The position numbers were made by a program, and so were the translations under genes. 64,000 nt of DNA from contig CAVVGE010000016.1 in NCBI GenBank assembly GCA_963747735.1, positions 1-64,000 on the forward strand, written 5' to 3'. Below are positions 41,808 through 50,527 of the stretch, piece after piece. The notes beneath the pieces were generated by a model. That model did no database searches, was not told the DNA's origin, and was given only the letters and a program-made list of their open reading frames with translations. How positions within the stretch are numbered: position 1 is the stretch's first letter; each line of letters begins with the position of its first letter. Source of the stretch: AP-15 sp963747735 (GTDB lineage: Bacteria > Pseudomonadota > Alphaproteobacteria > ATCC43930 > CGMCC-115725).

Positions 41808-42983
41808 ATGTTTTTCACCTTCTTCAGCGAATTGCGCGCGGCCAAGGTGCCGGTGTCGCTGCGCGAGTATCTGACCTTGATGGAGGCGATGGACAAGCGC
41901 GTCGCCGCGTTCGCCATCGAGGATTTCTACTTTCTCGCGCGCAGCGCGCTCGTCAAGGACGAGCGGCATCTCGACCGCTTCGACCGCGTCTTCGGCCATT
42001 GCTTCAACGGCATCGAAACCCTGTCCGACCCGACCGCCGAAATCCCCGAAGAGTGGCTCAGGAAACTTACCGAGCGGCTGCTGACCGAGGAAGAGAAGAA
42101 GCTCGTCGAAGCGCTCGGCGGCTGGGACAAGCTGATGGAGACGCTGCGCCGGCGCCTCGCCGAGCAAAAGGCGCGGCATCAGGGCGGCGGCAAATGGATC
42201 GGCACCGCCGGCACCTCGCCTTACGGCGCGCACGGCTACAACCCCGAGGGTGTGCGCATCGGTCAGCAGGAGGGCAAGAACCGCCGCGCCGTCAAGGTGT
42301 GGGACCGGCGCGAATACCGCAACCTCGACGACACGGTCGAGCTCGGCACCCGCAATATCAAGCTCGCCTTGCGCCGGTTGCGCCGGTTCGCGCGCGAGGG
42401 GGCGGCCGACGAATTGGACCTCGACGGCACCGTGCGGCAGACCGCGCACAATGCCGGCTGGCTCGACCTGAAGCTCGTGCCGGAGCGGCACAACACGGTC
42501 AAGCTGCTGTTGCTCCTCGATGTCGGCGGGTCGATGGAAGATCACGTCCGGGTCTGCGAGGAATTGTTCTCGGCGGCACGCTCCGAATTCAGGGGCCTCG
42601 TCCATTTTTACTTTCACAATTGTCTCTACGATACGGTGTGGCGCGACTCGCGCCGGCGCCATGTCGAGCAGGTCGGCGTCCTGGAATTGCTCCGCACTTA
42701 TGACGCGAGCTGGCGTGTCGTCCTCGTCGGCGACGCCAGCATGAGCCCCTACGAGATCGAAAAGGAGGGCGGCAGCGTCGAGCGCTGGAACGATGAGCCG
42801 GGCGAGGTCTGGCTGCGCCGCCTCCTCGACACCCACCCGCGCGCGGTCTGGCTCAACCCGGTGCCGGAAAAATATTGGGGCGGCACCGCCAGCATCAACC
42901 TGGTCCGCACGATCCTCGAAGACCGCATGTTTCCCTTGACGCTCGACGGGATCGACCAGGCGATGCGCCGTCTGCGGCGCTGA
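41808..42983 (+). CDS. CoxE-like VWA-domain protein
   Basis: A 391-residue von Willebrand A protein. The N-terminus (FFTFFSELRAAKVPVSLREY) is the CoxE family opening. The VWA metal site is D238-V-G-G-S242 in LLLLLDVGGSMEDHVRVCEE; the first Ser of D-x-S-x-S is Gly, which I recall as common in this family. The middle domain (GTSPYGAHGYNPEGVRIGQQ) is also characteristic. CoxE acts with CoxD in loading the Mo/Cu centre of aerobic CO dehydrogenase or related Mo enzymes. It is last in the tatA-SET-CoxD-unknown-CoxE run. A 155-base gap to the heparinase gene contains no feature I could support. Confidence 0.92.
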   Translation: MFFTFFSELRAAKVPVSLREYLTLMEAMDKRVAAFAIEDFYFLARSALVKDERHLDRFDRVFGHCFNGIETLSDPTAEIPEEWLRKLTERLLTEEEKKLVEALGGWDKLMETLRRRLAEQKARHQGGGKWIGTAGTSPYGAHGYNPEGVRIGQQEGKNRRAVKVWDRREYRNLDDTVELGTRNIKLALRRLRRFAREGAADELDLDGTVRQTAHNAGWLDLKLVPERHNTVKLLLLLDVGGSMEDHVRVCEELFSAARSEFRGLVHFYFHNCLYDTVWRDSRRRHVEQVGVLELLRTYDASWRVVLVGDASMSPYEIEKEGGSVERWNDEPGEVWLRRLLDTHPRAVWLNPVPEKYWGGTASINLVRTILEDRMFPLTLDGIDQAMRRLRR

Positions 42984-43138
42984 GCAAGCCCCGCCGGCCA
43001 GCGCCGGCCGCGCCTCGTCCGCCGGCTTGCAGCGGTTCGGTTTCCTTGTTACGAAACGATATGGCGGCGCTGTTGGGGCGGGCTGCTCGCGACACAAAGG
43101 GCCGCGGCGGCCGTGGAGCGCGGTCGGGGAACCGGTAG

Positions 43139-44809
43139 ATGGCGCGGAGCACGCAGCGCGAAAGGGGCGTGACCAGCCCGCCCGCAGAAGCCGGGTGGCG
43201 GCCCCGGATGCTGCGCCGGGTCGCGGTCAGCCGGCTATACCGCCACAGCCTGATCGGGCGCGTGCCGGGCGATCTCGGCCAGGGGCTGGCACAGCGCTGG
43301 ACCGGCGATGCCGAGCGCGGCGCGGCGATTGCCGCGGGCGATTTCGAGCTGGCCGGCGAAATGGTGCGCAACCCCGAGCCGCGCTGGTTTCCGCCGGCGG
43401 CCGGCCCGGAATGGCTCGCGGCCTGGCACGGTTTCGACTGGCTCGCCGACCTCGCCGCCGGCGGCAACGCGGCGCGCGAAGCCGGGCGCGACTTGCTGCG
43501 CAGCTGGCTCGCCGAAAACACCGCCTGGCATCCGGTCGCCTGGCGCTCCGATGTGCTGGCGACACGGCTTTTTGCCTGGATCGGCTATTTCGACGAAATC
43601 GCCGGGCGCGACCAGGAGCCCGGGTTGCGACGGGCAATGCTGCAAAGCTTTGCCGCGCAGCTGCGCCATCTCGCCCGCACCGCGAGCTGGGAATGCGCGG
43701 GCGCCCAGCGGCTACGCGCGCTCAAGGGGTTGATTGCCGGCAGCATTGTGCTTGGCGGCGCGCCGCCGCGGCTGCTGCGCGCCTTGCGCGCGGTCGAGCG
43801 CGAGATCGCAGCTCAGATCCTGCCGGATGGCGGCCATCGCTCGCGCAACCCCTCGCTGCAGCTGCAAGCCTTGCAGGACCTGATCGACACCCGCGGGGTG
43901 CTGCGCGCGGCCGGGGAAGCTGTGCCCGCGGTGTTGCAGGAGGCGATCGAGCGGATGGCGCCGATGCTGCGCCTCTTTCGCCACGGCGACCGGCGGCTCG
44001 CATTGTTCAACGATTCTCTCGAAGAGGACGGCATCCTGATCGATCTGGTGCTGACCCGCTCCGAGGCCAAAGGGAGCGCTCCGCTGCGCGCCCCCGCGAC
44101 CGGCTTCGACCGGCTGCAAGCGGACCAGAGCCTCGTCATCCTCGACACCGGCGGGCCGCCCGCGCACGGCTTCGACGCCCACGCCCATGCCGGCACCCTG
44201 TCGTTCGAAATGAGCCACGGCCGCGAACGGGTCATTGTCAATTGCGGCGCCTATCGCGGGTCAAAGCCGAATTGGGGCCGGGTATCGCGCGCCAGTGCTG
44301 CGCATTCGGTGCTGGTCGTGGCCGACACCAATTCGGTGGTGATCGGCGAGGACGGCGCCTTCGAGCGTGGCTCGGGGCCGGTCTTGTCCGAACGTGCCGA
44401 GCACGAAGGCCAGCAATGGATCTCGGCGACCCACGACCACTACCGCCAGCGCTTTGGCCTCACCTACACGCGGCAGATTTTTCTCGCCGCCGGCGGTGAG
44501 GATTTGCGCGGCGAGGACCAATTGTCGGGCCGGCCGGGTGCCGCATTTACCGTGCGCTTTCACCTGCACCCCGCGGTGCAGGCCTCGCTCGCCGAGGATG
44601 CCGCGGCGGCGCTGCTGCGCCTGCCGAGCGGCAATTTGTGGCGGCTGCGCGCCGCCGGCGCCGAGATGAGCTTGGGCGAGAGCGTCTATCTCGGCTCGGG
44701 CGAGGCGCGCAAAACCCAGCAGGTGGTGCTGAGCGGGACCGTGGCGCCCGGCGGGACCGCGGTGCGCTGGGCCTTGCGCCGCGAGCCCAGAGAGACGGCC
44801 GCCGATTAG
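43139..44809 (+). CDS. heparinase II/III family protein
   Basis: A 556-residue protein with a polysaccharide-lyase-type alpha/alpha toroid (residues ~60-280, with FELAGEMVRNPEPRWFPPAA and WLADLAAGGNAAREAGRDLL) and a C-terminal beta-domain. The beta-domain motif HAHAGTLSFEMSHGRERVIV contains the His typical of the heparinase II/III-like domain, and VNCGAYRGSKPNWGRVSRAS follows. The family cleaves or modifies acidic polysaccharides; members next to purH are common in alphaproteobacteria and their substrate is unknown. No signal peptide is obvious. ATG 43139 is the natural start after a 155-base gap. Confidence 0.9.
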   Translation: MARSTQRERGVTSPPAEAGWRPRMLRRVAVSRLYRHSLIGRVPGDLGQGLAQRWTGDAERGAAIAAGDFELAGEMVRNPEPRWFPPAAGPEWLAAWHGFDWLADLAAGGNAAREAGRDLLRSWLAENTAWHPVAWRSDVLATRLFAWIGYFDEIAGRDQEPGLRRAMLQSFAAQLRHLARTASWECAGAQRLRALKGLIAGSIVLGGAPPRLLRALRAVEREIAAQILPDGGHRSRNPSLQLQALQDLIDTRGVLRAAGEAVPAVLQEAIERMAPMLRLFRHGDRRLALFNDSLEEDGILIDLVLTRSEAKGSAPLRAPATGFDRLQADQSLVILDTGGPPAHGFDAHAHAGTLSFEMSHGRERVIVNCGAYRGSKPNWGRVSRASAAHSVLVVADTNSVVIGEDGAFERGSGPVLSERAEHEGQQWISATHDHYRQRFGLTYTRQIFLAAGGEDLRGEDQLSGRPGAAFTVRFHLHPAVQASLAEDAAAALLRLPSGNLWRLRAAGAEMSLGESVYLGSGEARKTQQVVLSGTVAPGGTAVRWALRREPRETAAD

Positions 44810-44858
44810 CCCGCCGCCGGTTTCTCACCTCGCTGCCGGCGAGCTGGCGCTCGCCGCC

Positions 44859-45812
44859 GTGATTGCCGTCGCGGCGAGTGTCGCCGCCGGTGCCGGCACC
44901 CGCGCGCTGATCCCGGTCCTGCGCCGGCGCAAGGTGCTCGATCACCCGAATGCACGTTCCTCGCACGCGGCCGCGACCCCGCGTGGCGGCGGGTTGGCGC
45001 CGGTCGGGGTCGTCCTCGGCGTCTGGGCGGCGCTGATCATCGCCGGGTCCGTCCGTCCGGCGGCTGCGGCGGTCGTGCTCGGCGCGGTGCTGCTGGCTGC
45101 AATCTCCTGGCTCGACGATGTGCGCAGCCTGTCGCCGGTGCTGCGGCTCTCGGTGCACGCCGCAGCGGTGGCGGTCGGGCTCTTCGCGCTGCCGGCGCCT
45201 CCCAACCCGCCGCTTCTCTATTACGCGGCATACGGGCTTTTGTGGGTGTGGTGGCTCAACCTGTTCAATTTCATGGACGGGATCGACGGCATCGCCGGCA
45301 GCGAGGCGGCGGCGATCGGCGCCGGTCTGTGGCTCTTTGCCGGGGTCGGCCGCGGCATCGATTTGCCGATGGCGTTGCTGGCCGCCGGCATCGTCGGCGC
45401 GGCGCTCGGCTTTCTCGGCTCGAACTGGGCGCCGGCACGCGTATTTCTCGGCGATGTCGGCAGCACGGGGCTCGGCTATCTCTCGGGCTTTCTGCTGCTC
45501 GACCTCGCCGCCAGCGGACATTGGCAGACCGCCCTGATCCTGCCGCTCTATTTTCTCGCCGACGCGACGATCACGCTCGGCCGCCGGCTCTTGCGCGGCG
45601 AGCGCGTCTGGCGGGCGCACCGCGAGCATTTCTACCAATTGGCGGTCCGCCGCGGTCGCGGTCACGCCGCGATCGTCCGGCACGTCATCGCCGCCGATCT
45701 GGTGCTGGTCCTGCTCGGCTGGACGGCGGAAAACGGCTGGCCCGCGCTGTCGCTCGGCCTCGCCGGCATCACCGTCGCAGCACTGCTCTTCCTGCTCGCC
45801 AAGGGTATCTAG
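44859..45812 (+). CDS. WecA/MraY-family undecaprenyl-phosphate sugar-1-phosphate transferase
   Basis: A 317-residue polytopic membrane enzyme. It moves a sugar-1-phosphate (usually HexNAc-1-P) from a UDP donor to undecaprenyl phosphate, starting O-antigen or exopolysaccharide synthesis. The motifs are HPNARSSHAAATPRGGG, SWLDDVRSLSPVLRL (D-D Mg ligands), LFNFMDGIDGIAGSEAA and FLGDVGSTGLGYLSG. The cytoplasmic HREHFYQLAVRRGRGHAA is the WbpL/WecA-type histidine loop. About ten helices are visible. GTG 44859 follows the heparinase gene by 49 bases, but the true start may be upstream because the open frame has good hydrophobic residues (GELALAAVIAVAASVAAG). Confidence 0.9.
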   Translation: MIAVAASVAAGAGTRALIPVLRRRKVLDHPNARSSHAAATPRGGGLAPVGVVLGVWAALIIAGSVRPAAAAVVLGAVLLAAISWLDDVRSLSPVLRLSVHAAAVAVGLFALPAPPNPPLLYYAAYGLLWVWWLNLFNFMDGIDGIAGSEAAAIGAGLWLFAGVGRGIDLPMALLAAGIVGAALGFLGSNWAPARVFLGDVGSTGLGYLSGFLLLDLAASGHWQTALILPLYFLADATITLGRRLLRGERVWRAHREHFYQLAVRRGRGHAAIVRHVIAADLVLVLLGWTAENGWPALSLGLAGITVAALLFLLAKGI

Positions 45813-45859
45813 CCACCCTCCGGCTTGCCGCTCTCGGCCGGCGGACCTATACCCCGTCG

Positions 45860-47443
45860 ATGGCCGCTTTACCTGACCCGATCCGCCGCGCCCTGATTTC
45901 GGTCAGCGACAAGACCGGGCTGTCGGGTTTTGCCGCGGCGCTGGCGGCAAGCGGGGTCATCCTCGTTTCGACCGGCGGGACCTCGCGCGAGCTAAGGGCG
46001 GCGGGCTTGCCGGTCACCGAGGTTGCGACAATCACCGGGCTCCCGGAGCTTCTCGACGGGCGGGTCAAGACCTTGCACCCGGCGATCCATGGCGGGCTCT
46101 TGGCGCGGCGCGACCGCCCGGACCATCTTTCCGCCTTGGCCGAGCGCGGCATCGAGCCGATCGACCTCGTCGTCTGCAATCTCTACCCGTTCGCCGACAC
46201 CGTTGCCGCCGGCGCGGATGCCGAAGATTGTCTCGAAAATATCGACATCGGCGGTGTCGCGCTGATCCGGGCCGCCGCCAAGAACCACGATTGGGTGAGC
46301 GTCGTCACCGACCCCGCGGATTACGATGCCGTGCTCGCCGATCTCGCGGGCCACGATGGCGCGGTTGGTCCGGCATTGCGGCGCAAGCTGGCGCGCAAGG
46401 CGTTTGCGCTGACCGCCCGATACGATGCCGCGATCGCTCAATGGATGGCGCTGAGCGACGGCGACGCATTTCCCGAAACGCTGCTGTTGTCCGCAGAGCT
46501 CGCGCAGCGGCTGCGCTATGGCGAAAACCCGCATCAGGGGGCCGCCTTTTACCGCACCGGCGAGCGGCAGCCGGGGGTGGCGAGCGCCGTGCAATTGCAG
46601 GGCAGCGAATTGTCGTTCAACAACTATGCCGATGCCGATGCGGCGCTAGACCTCGTCGCCGAATTCGCGCCGCCCGCCGTCGCCATCGTCAAGCACGCCA
46701 ACCCCTGCGGCGTCGCCATCGGCGGCGGCCTGCGCGAGGCGTGGGAAAAGGCGCTCGCCTGCGACCCGCAGAGCGCTTTTGGCGGCATTGTCGCGGTCAA
46801 CCGCCCGCTCGACCGCGACACCGCCGAGGCGATCGGCCGATTGCTGATCGAAGTCGTGATCGCGCCGGGGGTCGAGGAAGCGGCTGGGGCCGCGCTGGCG
46901 CGCCGAACCCGGTTGCGGCTTTTGGTCACCGGAGCGATGCCCGATCCGGCCGCACCGGGTCTGTCGTTCCGGTCGGTCATGGGCGGCATCCTGGTGCAGC
47001 AGCGCGACCGGCTGGCGCTCGGCCGCGAGGCATTGCGCACCGTCACCCGGCGCACGCCGAGCGAGGCTGAGATTGCCGATCTGATGTTTGCCGACCAGGT
47101 CGCCAAGCACGTCAAATCGAACGCGGCCGTCTTTGCCCGCGGCGGCGCCACGGTCGGCATCGGCGCCGGCCAGATGAGCCGCGTCGACAGCGTGCGCATC
47201 GCCGCGCAAAAAGCCGCCGCGGCAGGCGCGGCCGCCGGGCTGGCGCAGCCGCCGACCCGCGGGGCGGTGCTCGCCTCGGACGCCTTTTTTCCATTTGCCG
47301 ATGGCCTCGAAGCCGCGATCGCCGCCGGCGCCACCGCGGTCATTCAGCCGGGCGGCTCATTGCGTGACGCGGAGGTCATCGCTGCCGCCGACTTGGCCGG
47401 CATCGCCATGGTCTTTACCGGGACCCGCCGCTTCCGCCATTGA
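45860..47443 (+). CDS. purH: bifunctional AICAR transformylase/IMP cyclohydrolase
   Basis: A 527-residue PurH, the last two steps of de novo IMP synthesis. The N-terminal cyclohydrolase (MGS-like) domain has ALISVSDKTGLSGFAAALAA, STGGTSRELRAAG and DGRVKTLHPAIHGGLLARRD. The C-terminal formyltransferase has RYGENPHQGAAFYRTGERQP, ELSFNNYADADAALDLVAEF, VAIVKHANPCGVAIGGGLRE (K-H-x-N-P-C-G), FGGIVAVNRPL and SDAFFPFADGLEAA. ATG 45860 is chosen at the start of homology (DPIRRALISVSD); the frame is open far upstream without meaning. Length is typical. It follows heparinase and WecA-type genes on the same strand. Confidence 0.96.
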   Translation: MAALPDPIRRALISVSDKTGLSGFAAALAASGVILVSTGGTSRELRAAGLPVTEVATITGLPELLDGRVKTLHPAIHGGLLARRDRPDHLSALAERGIEPIDLVVCNLYPFADTVAAGADAEDCLENIDIGGVALIRAAAKNHDWVSVVTDPADYDAVLADLAGHDGAVGPALRRKLARKAFALTARYDAAIAQWMALSDGDAFPETLLLSAELAQRLRYGENPHQGAAFYRTGERQPGVASAVQLQGSELSFNNYADADAALDLVAEFAPPAVAIVKHANPCGVAIGGGLREAWEKALACDPQSAFGGIVAVNRPLDRDTAEAIGRLLIEVVIAPGVEEAAGAALARRTRLRLLVTGAMPDPAAPGLSFRSVMGGILVQQRDRLALGREALRTVTRRTPSEAEIADLMFADQVAKHVKSNAAVFARGGATVGIGAGQMSRVDSVRIAAQKAAAAGAAAGLAQPPTRGAVLASDAFFPFADGLEAAIAAGATAVIQPGGSLRDAEVIAAADLAGIAMVFTGTRRFRH

Positions 47444-47462
47444 GCGGAAGCACCGGCGAACC

Positions 47463-47489
47463 CCGCCGCCGATCGATCAATCGCGGCGG
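47463..47489. terminator. putative convergent terminator hairpin
   Basis: Between the convergent purH (stop 47443) and the unknown minus-strand gene (stop 47477-47479), ccgccgccgat can pair with atcgcggcgg around a short loop (one bulged base). There is no T-run, so it is a GC-rich structure that may stop both transcripts. It overlaps the last codons of the minus-strand gene. Confidence 0.4.
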
Positions 47490-47902
47490 TAGGGGTAGCA
47501 GCGCCCGCGTTCGAGGGTGAGGCCGAAACGCTGGCCGAGCACGCGGATCGCGTCGGCATGGTCGACATACGGGTCGGCATTGGCCATGCCGACGATGATC
47601 GGGCGAAAGCTGCGGTCGTCGCAGCCGCCGGGCGGCAGCATCGCGGTCGCCAGCGGATTGCCCTCGCCGTCGCGCAAGGTCAGAAACAGCGGCATTTCGC
47701 GCTGGATGTGCGCGTTCAGCCCGATTTCCTGCTCGAAGGACACTTTGGAAACCGGCTGAAAGCTCTGGGTCGCCTTTTCCCGCTCCTTGCGGAAAAACTT
47801 CTCGACGGCGTGGCGCATGATCTCCAATTCGGTGGCGGCCTCGGCCTCGGTCTCGATCCGGAACCAGGTGGCACCGGCCGGAGCATCGCAAACGTATTTC
47901 AT
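47477..47902 (-). CDS. conserved uncharacterised protein
   Basis: A 141-residue protein with no family I can name. It starts MKYVCDAPAGATWFRIETEA and has a helical stretch (ELEIMRHAVEKFFRKEREKA). VSKVSFEQEIGLNAHIQREM and PLFLTLRDGEGNPLATAMLP are followed by DDRSFRPIIVGMANADPYVD. A short C-terminus ends RGRCYPYRRD. The ribosome site is clear (ggaggaggc before the ATG). Tandem 12-base repeats lie immediately upstream (47915-47950). Codon use matches the genome, so it is probably a real lineage gene. Possible cytosolic role unknown; it is monocistronic, convergent with purH. Confidence 0.75.
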   Translation of the reverse strand: MKYVCDAPAGATWFRIETEAEAATELEIMRHAVEKFFRKEREKATQSFQPVSKVSFEQEIGLNAHIQREMPLFLTLRDGEGNPLATAMLPPGGCDDRSFRPIIVGMANADPYVDHADAIRVLGQRFGLTLERGRCYPYRRD

Positions 47903-47914
47903 GCCTCCTCCAAT

Positions 47915-47950
47915 GTCTGATCCGGGGTCTGATCCGGGGTCTGATCCGGG
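47915..47950 (-). repeat. three perfect 12-base tandem repeats upstream of the unknown gene
   Basis: The unit gtctgatccggg occurs three times without change (47915-47926, 47927-47938 and 47939-47950). It ends 12 bases before the ATG of the minus-strand gene at 47902, in its presumed 5' leader. Read on the minus strand in the gene's frame it would encode repeated P-G-S-D, with no start codon. Copy number may vary. Confidence 0.8.
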
Positions 47951-48081
47951 CCGACCCCTCCCCGTCCGGGACAGGCGCGCTGCACCTTACAGGATTATAG
48001 CAGCATTTTTTGCCGGCGCTGCCCAGTGCGACGCTTTGACAATTGAAAACGATGCGGCGAGGTCATGCGCGCGGCCCGAGG

Positions 48082-49212
48082 TCATGCGCGCGGCCTTGGC
48101 CCGGTCCAATCGCGCCACAGCGACATCAGCGCCGCCATCACCACCGGCCCGAGAAAAAGACCGAGCAGACCGAACGTCTCGATCCCGCCGAGAATGCCGA
48201 GCAGGACCCATAAAAACGGCAGGCGGATGGCGCCGCCAATCAGGTACGGGCGGACAAAATGGTCGGCGATAAGCACCACGGCAAAGCCGAACCCGAGAAT
48301 TGCGGCGGCGGCAACGGGGCTGCCGGTCGCCATCAGGTAAAATGCAGCGGCGCCAAACGCGACCGGCGCGCCGAACGGGATCACCGCCAGAACGCCGGTC
48401 AGCACGCCGACCGACACCGAATGCGGCAACCCCGCCAAGGCATAGGCAAAGCCCAGCAATACCCCCTCGGCCAAGCCGACCAGCACCAGGCCGTTCACGG
48501 TGCCGTGCACCGCCGCGATCATGTGACGGCCGATCCGCTCGCCATCGGGACCGAGGAGGCGGTTGCCGAGGCCGACGAGCTGGTCGCCGAGCGCGTCGCC
48601 GTCGCGGAACAGAAAAAACAGGGTAAGCAGCATAAAGCCGAAGAGCGTCACCCGGTGAACGATCTCGCTGCCGATTTGCCGCGCCGATTCGGCACGCAGA
48701 CCGCTGTAGAGCCGCTCGAGCAACGCGTGCGCGGCGGCGGGCTCGCTCAAATTCGTGCGCCACCACGCCGCCAAGAAATGGCCGAAACCGGGCAGGCCGG
48801 GCAGCCATTCGGGGACCGCGACCCCGCTCTTCTGGGCGGCGGCGAGATATTGCGCAATCCCACCGATCTCGCGCAGCAACGCGAGCCCGACCCAGACCAG
48901 CGGCAGGACAAAAACCAGCCCGACCAGCGCCGTCGCAATCAGCGGCGCCAGGATACCGGCACCACGGGCGCCAGCGCGGGCAGAGGTCAGCCGCCGGTAA
49001 AGCGGGCGAAGCGCGATCGCGAAAATCACAGCCCAGATCAGCGCCGGCAAAAACCGGTGCAGGATCCATAGGCCCAGCAATCCAAGGGCGGTGGCCAGGA
49101 TGATGCGGGCAAGACGCTGCGGGAACGCCTTGGCGCCGGCGGTCTCGGGCCGAGACGGCGCAGGATCGGGGTCGCTGTCCATCGCGCTTTTGCCCTGTCG
49201 CCGGTCGCGCAT
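48082..49212 (-). CDS. AI-2E/PerM family transporter
   Basis: A 376-residue polytopic membrane protein of the AI-2E (UPF0118/PerM) family. The first helices (ILATALGLLGLWILHRFLPA, LIWAVIFAIALRPLYRRL) and the C-terminal LPFLWVLLGILGGIETFGLL, then GLFLGPVVMAALMSLWRDW, match the family. About seven or eight helices are visible, with a large loop around residues 120-190 (LPGLPGFGHFLAAWWRTNLS). Substrates of these proteins vary, from signalling molecules to antiport, and cannot be told here. The start could be ATG 49212 or ATG 49182; neither has a clear ribosome site. It is divergent from the cupin gene at 49315. Confidence 0.9.
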   Translation of the reverse strand: MRDRRQGKSAMDSDPDPAPSRPETAGAKAFPQRLARIILATALGLLGLWILHRFLPALIWAVIFAIALRPLYRRLTSARAGARGAGILAPLIATALVGLVFVLPLVWVGLALLREIGGIAQYLAAAQKSGVAVPEWLPGLPGFGHFLAAWWRTNLSEPAAAHALLERLYSGLRAESARQIGSEIVHRVTLFGFMLLTLFFLFRDGDALGDQLVGLGNRLLGPDGERIGRHMIAAVHGTVNGLVLVGLAEGVLLGFAYALAGLPHSVSVGVLTGVLAVIPFGAPVAFGAAAFYLMATGSPVAAAAILGFGFAVVLIADHFVRPYLIGGAIRLPFLWVLLGILGGIETFGLLGLFLGPVVMAALMSLWRDWTGPRPRA

Positions 49213-49314
49213 CGGTCAAGCCGGGCCCGCCCCAAACTTGTCCCCGGCGGCGGATCGAGATAGGCTCGATTGGTTCAGCCGCAGCACGCGGAACCAGACT
49301 GAGGAGGCCGGTTG

Positions 49315-49815
49315 ATGGGCTATACTCTCAAACAGCTTTCGACTGATTGCCATAATGCGCTCAGCGCCGACCCCGGGCCGGAGGGGCGCAAAAAAATCTG
49401 CGCACTGATCCAGGGCGCCCTCGCCGACAAAGAATTTGTCGCCGCCCATCTCGGCGACGACGTGCCGGAGCGCAAGATCCTCTACGAGGATCCGGAGCTC
49501 GGCTTTTGCATCCTCGGCCATGTCTATGACGGCGCCAAAGCGAGCAAGCCGCACGACCACGGCCCCACCTGGGCGATCTATGGCCAGGCGCGCGGCGAGA
49601 CGATCATGAGCGATTGGGCATTGGTCGAGCCGGCGAGCGAGGCAAAGCCGGGGCGCGTGCGGCTGGTCCGGGAGTATTCGCTGACCCCGGGCATGGCCTA
49701 TGTCTATAACGAGGGCGACCTCCACTCGCCGCGCCGCAACGGTCCGACCCGGCTGATCCGGGTCGAGGGGCGCAACGTCGAAAAGATCCGCCGCCTGGCC
49801 TACGAAGCGGTCTGA
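49315..49815 (+). CDS. cupin-family protein (thiol-dioxygenase-like)
   Basis: A 166-residue beta-barrel protein. GHVYDGAKASKPHDHGPTWA carries a PHDHG metal site (H-x-H), followed by AIYGQARGETIMSDW and a later RLVREYSLTPGMAYVYNEGD with H-S (LHSPRRNG). This resembles predicted metal-dependent cupins related to cysteine dioxygenase; the reaction is not certain. ATG 49315 has gaggaggc six bases upstream, and a TTG at 49312 is less likely. It shares the P-H-x-H-x-x-W-A-x pattern with the cupin at 32356, suggesting related chemistry. It is monocistronic. Confidence 0.82.
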   Translation: MGYTLKQLSTDCHNALSADPGPEGRKKICALIQGALADKEFVAAHLGDDVPERKILYEDPELGFCILGHVYDGAKASKPHDHGPTWAIYGQARGETIMSDWALVEPASEAKPGRVRLVREYSLTPGMAYVYNEGDLHSPRRNGPTRLIRVEGRNVEKIRRLAYEAV

Positions 49816-49857
49816 GGCTGCGGCTCAGCCCGCAGCGCAGCGGGCCAGGAGATAGAA

Positions 49858-49877
49858 GGGCGCCCCGGTGGGCGCCC
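49858..49877. terminator. bidirectional terminator hairpin
   Basis: gggcgccc (49858-49865) and gggcgccc (49870-49877) form a perfect 8-base stem with loop cggt. It lies between two convergent genes (stops at 49815 and 49896), in the right place to end both transcripts. The T-rich flank (ttctatct on the minus strand) is modest. Confidence 0.65.
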
Positions 49878-49895
49878 TCTCGCGTTCGATCGGCC

Positions 49896-50378
49896 TCAAC
49901 TCTGCGGAGGTGCAGGTGGCGGCGGTGGTGGCGGCGCGCCGCCCGGCTCGAGGATCTCGACGCGGCGGTTCTGCGGCTCGCGCACGTTATCGGGCGTCGG
50001 CACGCGGAGGTCGTTTTGGCCGCGGCCGTTGACCACCATGTCGTTCGGCGGGACGCCGAGCTGGGCCAGGGCCGAAGCGACATTCCGCGCCCGCCGCTCT
50101 GAGAGCTTCTGGTTGTAGGCGGCCGAGCCCGAGGTGTCGGTAAACCCGGTGACCTGCACCGTCGCCGGCGCGCCGCTCTTAAAGTTGGCGGCGGCCACGT
50201 CCAGGATCTGCTTGGCGTCCGGGGTCACCGTCGCGCTGTCCCATGAGAAGAACACGAGATAATTGTTCGGCACCGGCGGCGCCGGTGGCGGTGGCGGCGG
50301 GGCGGCGGCCATGGGCGGCGGCGGCGGCGCGCAGGCGACCATCGCCAGCAGTGAGCAGAGCAAGAAAAAGCGTTTCAT
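49896..50378 (-). CDS. OmpA-family outer-membrane lipoprotein
   Basis: A 160-residue lipoprotein. The signal peptide MKRFFLLCSLLAMVACAPPP ends in a lipobox (LAMVAC; Cys16 would be lipidated), followed by a Pro-rich linker (PPPPMAAAPPPPPPAPPVP). The OmpA/Pal-like peptidoglycan-binding domain shows YLVFFSWDSATVTPDAKQIL, VQVTGFTDTSGSAAYNQKLS and ERRARNVASALAQLGV (R-x-x-N-V). These proteins tether the outer membrane to peptidoglycan through diaminopimelate. It ends with a second Pro-rich tail (PPPPPPPAPPQS). ATG 50378 has ggaggaaaag upstream. It is monocistronic. Confidence 0.92.
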   Translation of the reverse strand: MKRFFLLCSLLAMVACAPPPPPMAAAPPPPPPAPPVPNNYLVFFSWDSATVTPDAKQILDVAAANFKSGAPATVQVTGFTDTSGSAAYNQKLSERRARNVASALAQLGVPPNDMVVNGRGQNDLRVPTPDNVREPQNRRVEILEPGGAPPPPPPPAPPQS

Positions 50379-50527
50379 CTTTTCCTCCGGCAGTTGAGAG
50401 CCGCAGCTTATGGGAACTTCGCGGATTATACTAGCGGCAAAACGTGAATTTTGCGTTCCGGGCAATCCCGGCGGCGCGTCCCGGCCCGGTCCCGTCAACC
50501 CCGAGCGGGCATCGCCCAGCGGCCGGC

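Noticed and set aside
45242..45859. Extension of purH by about 200 residues upstream
   Set aside because: It overlaps the WecA-type gene in another frame; PurH homology and length start at 45860.
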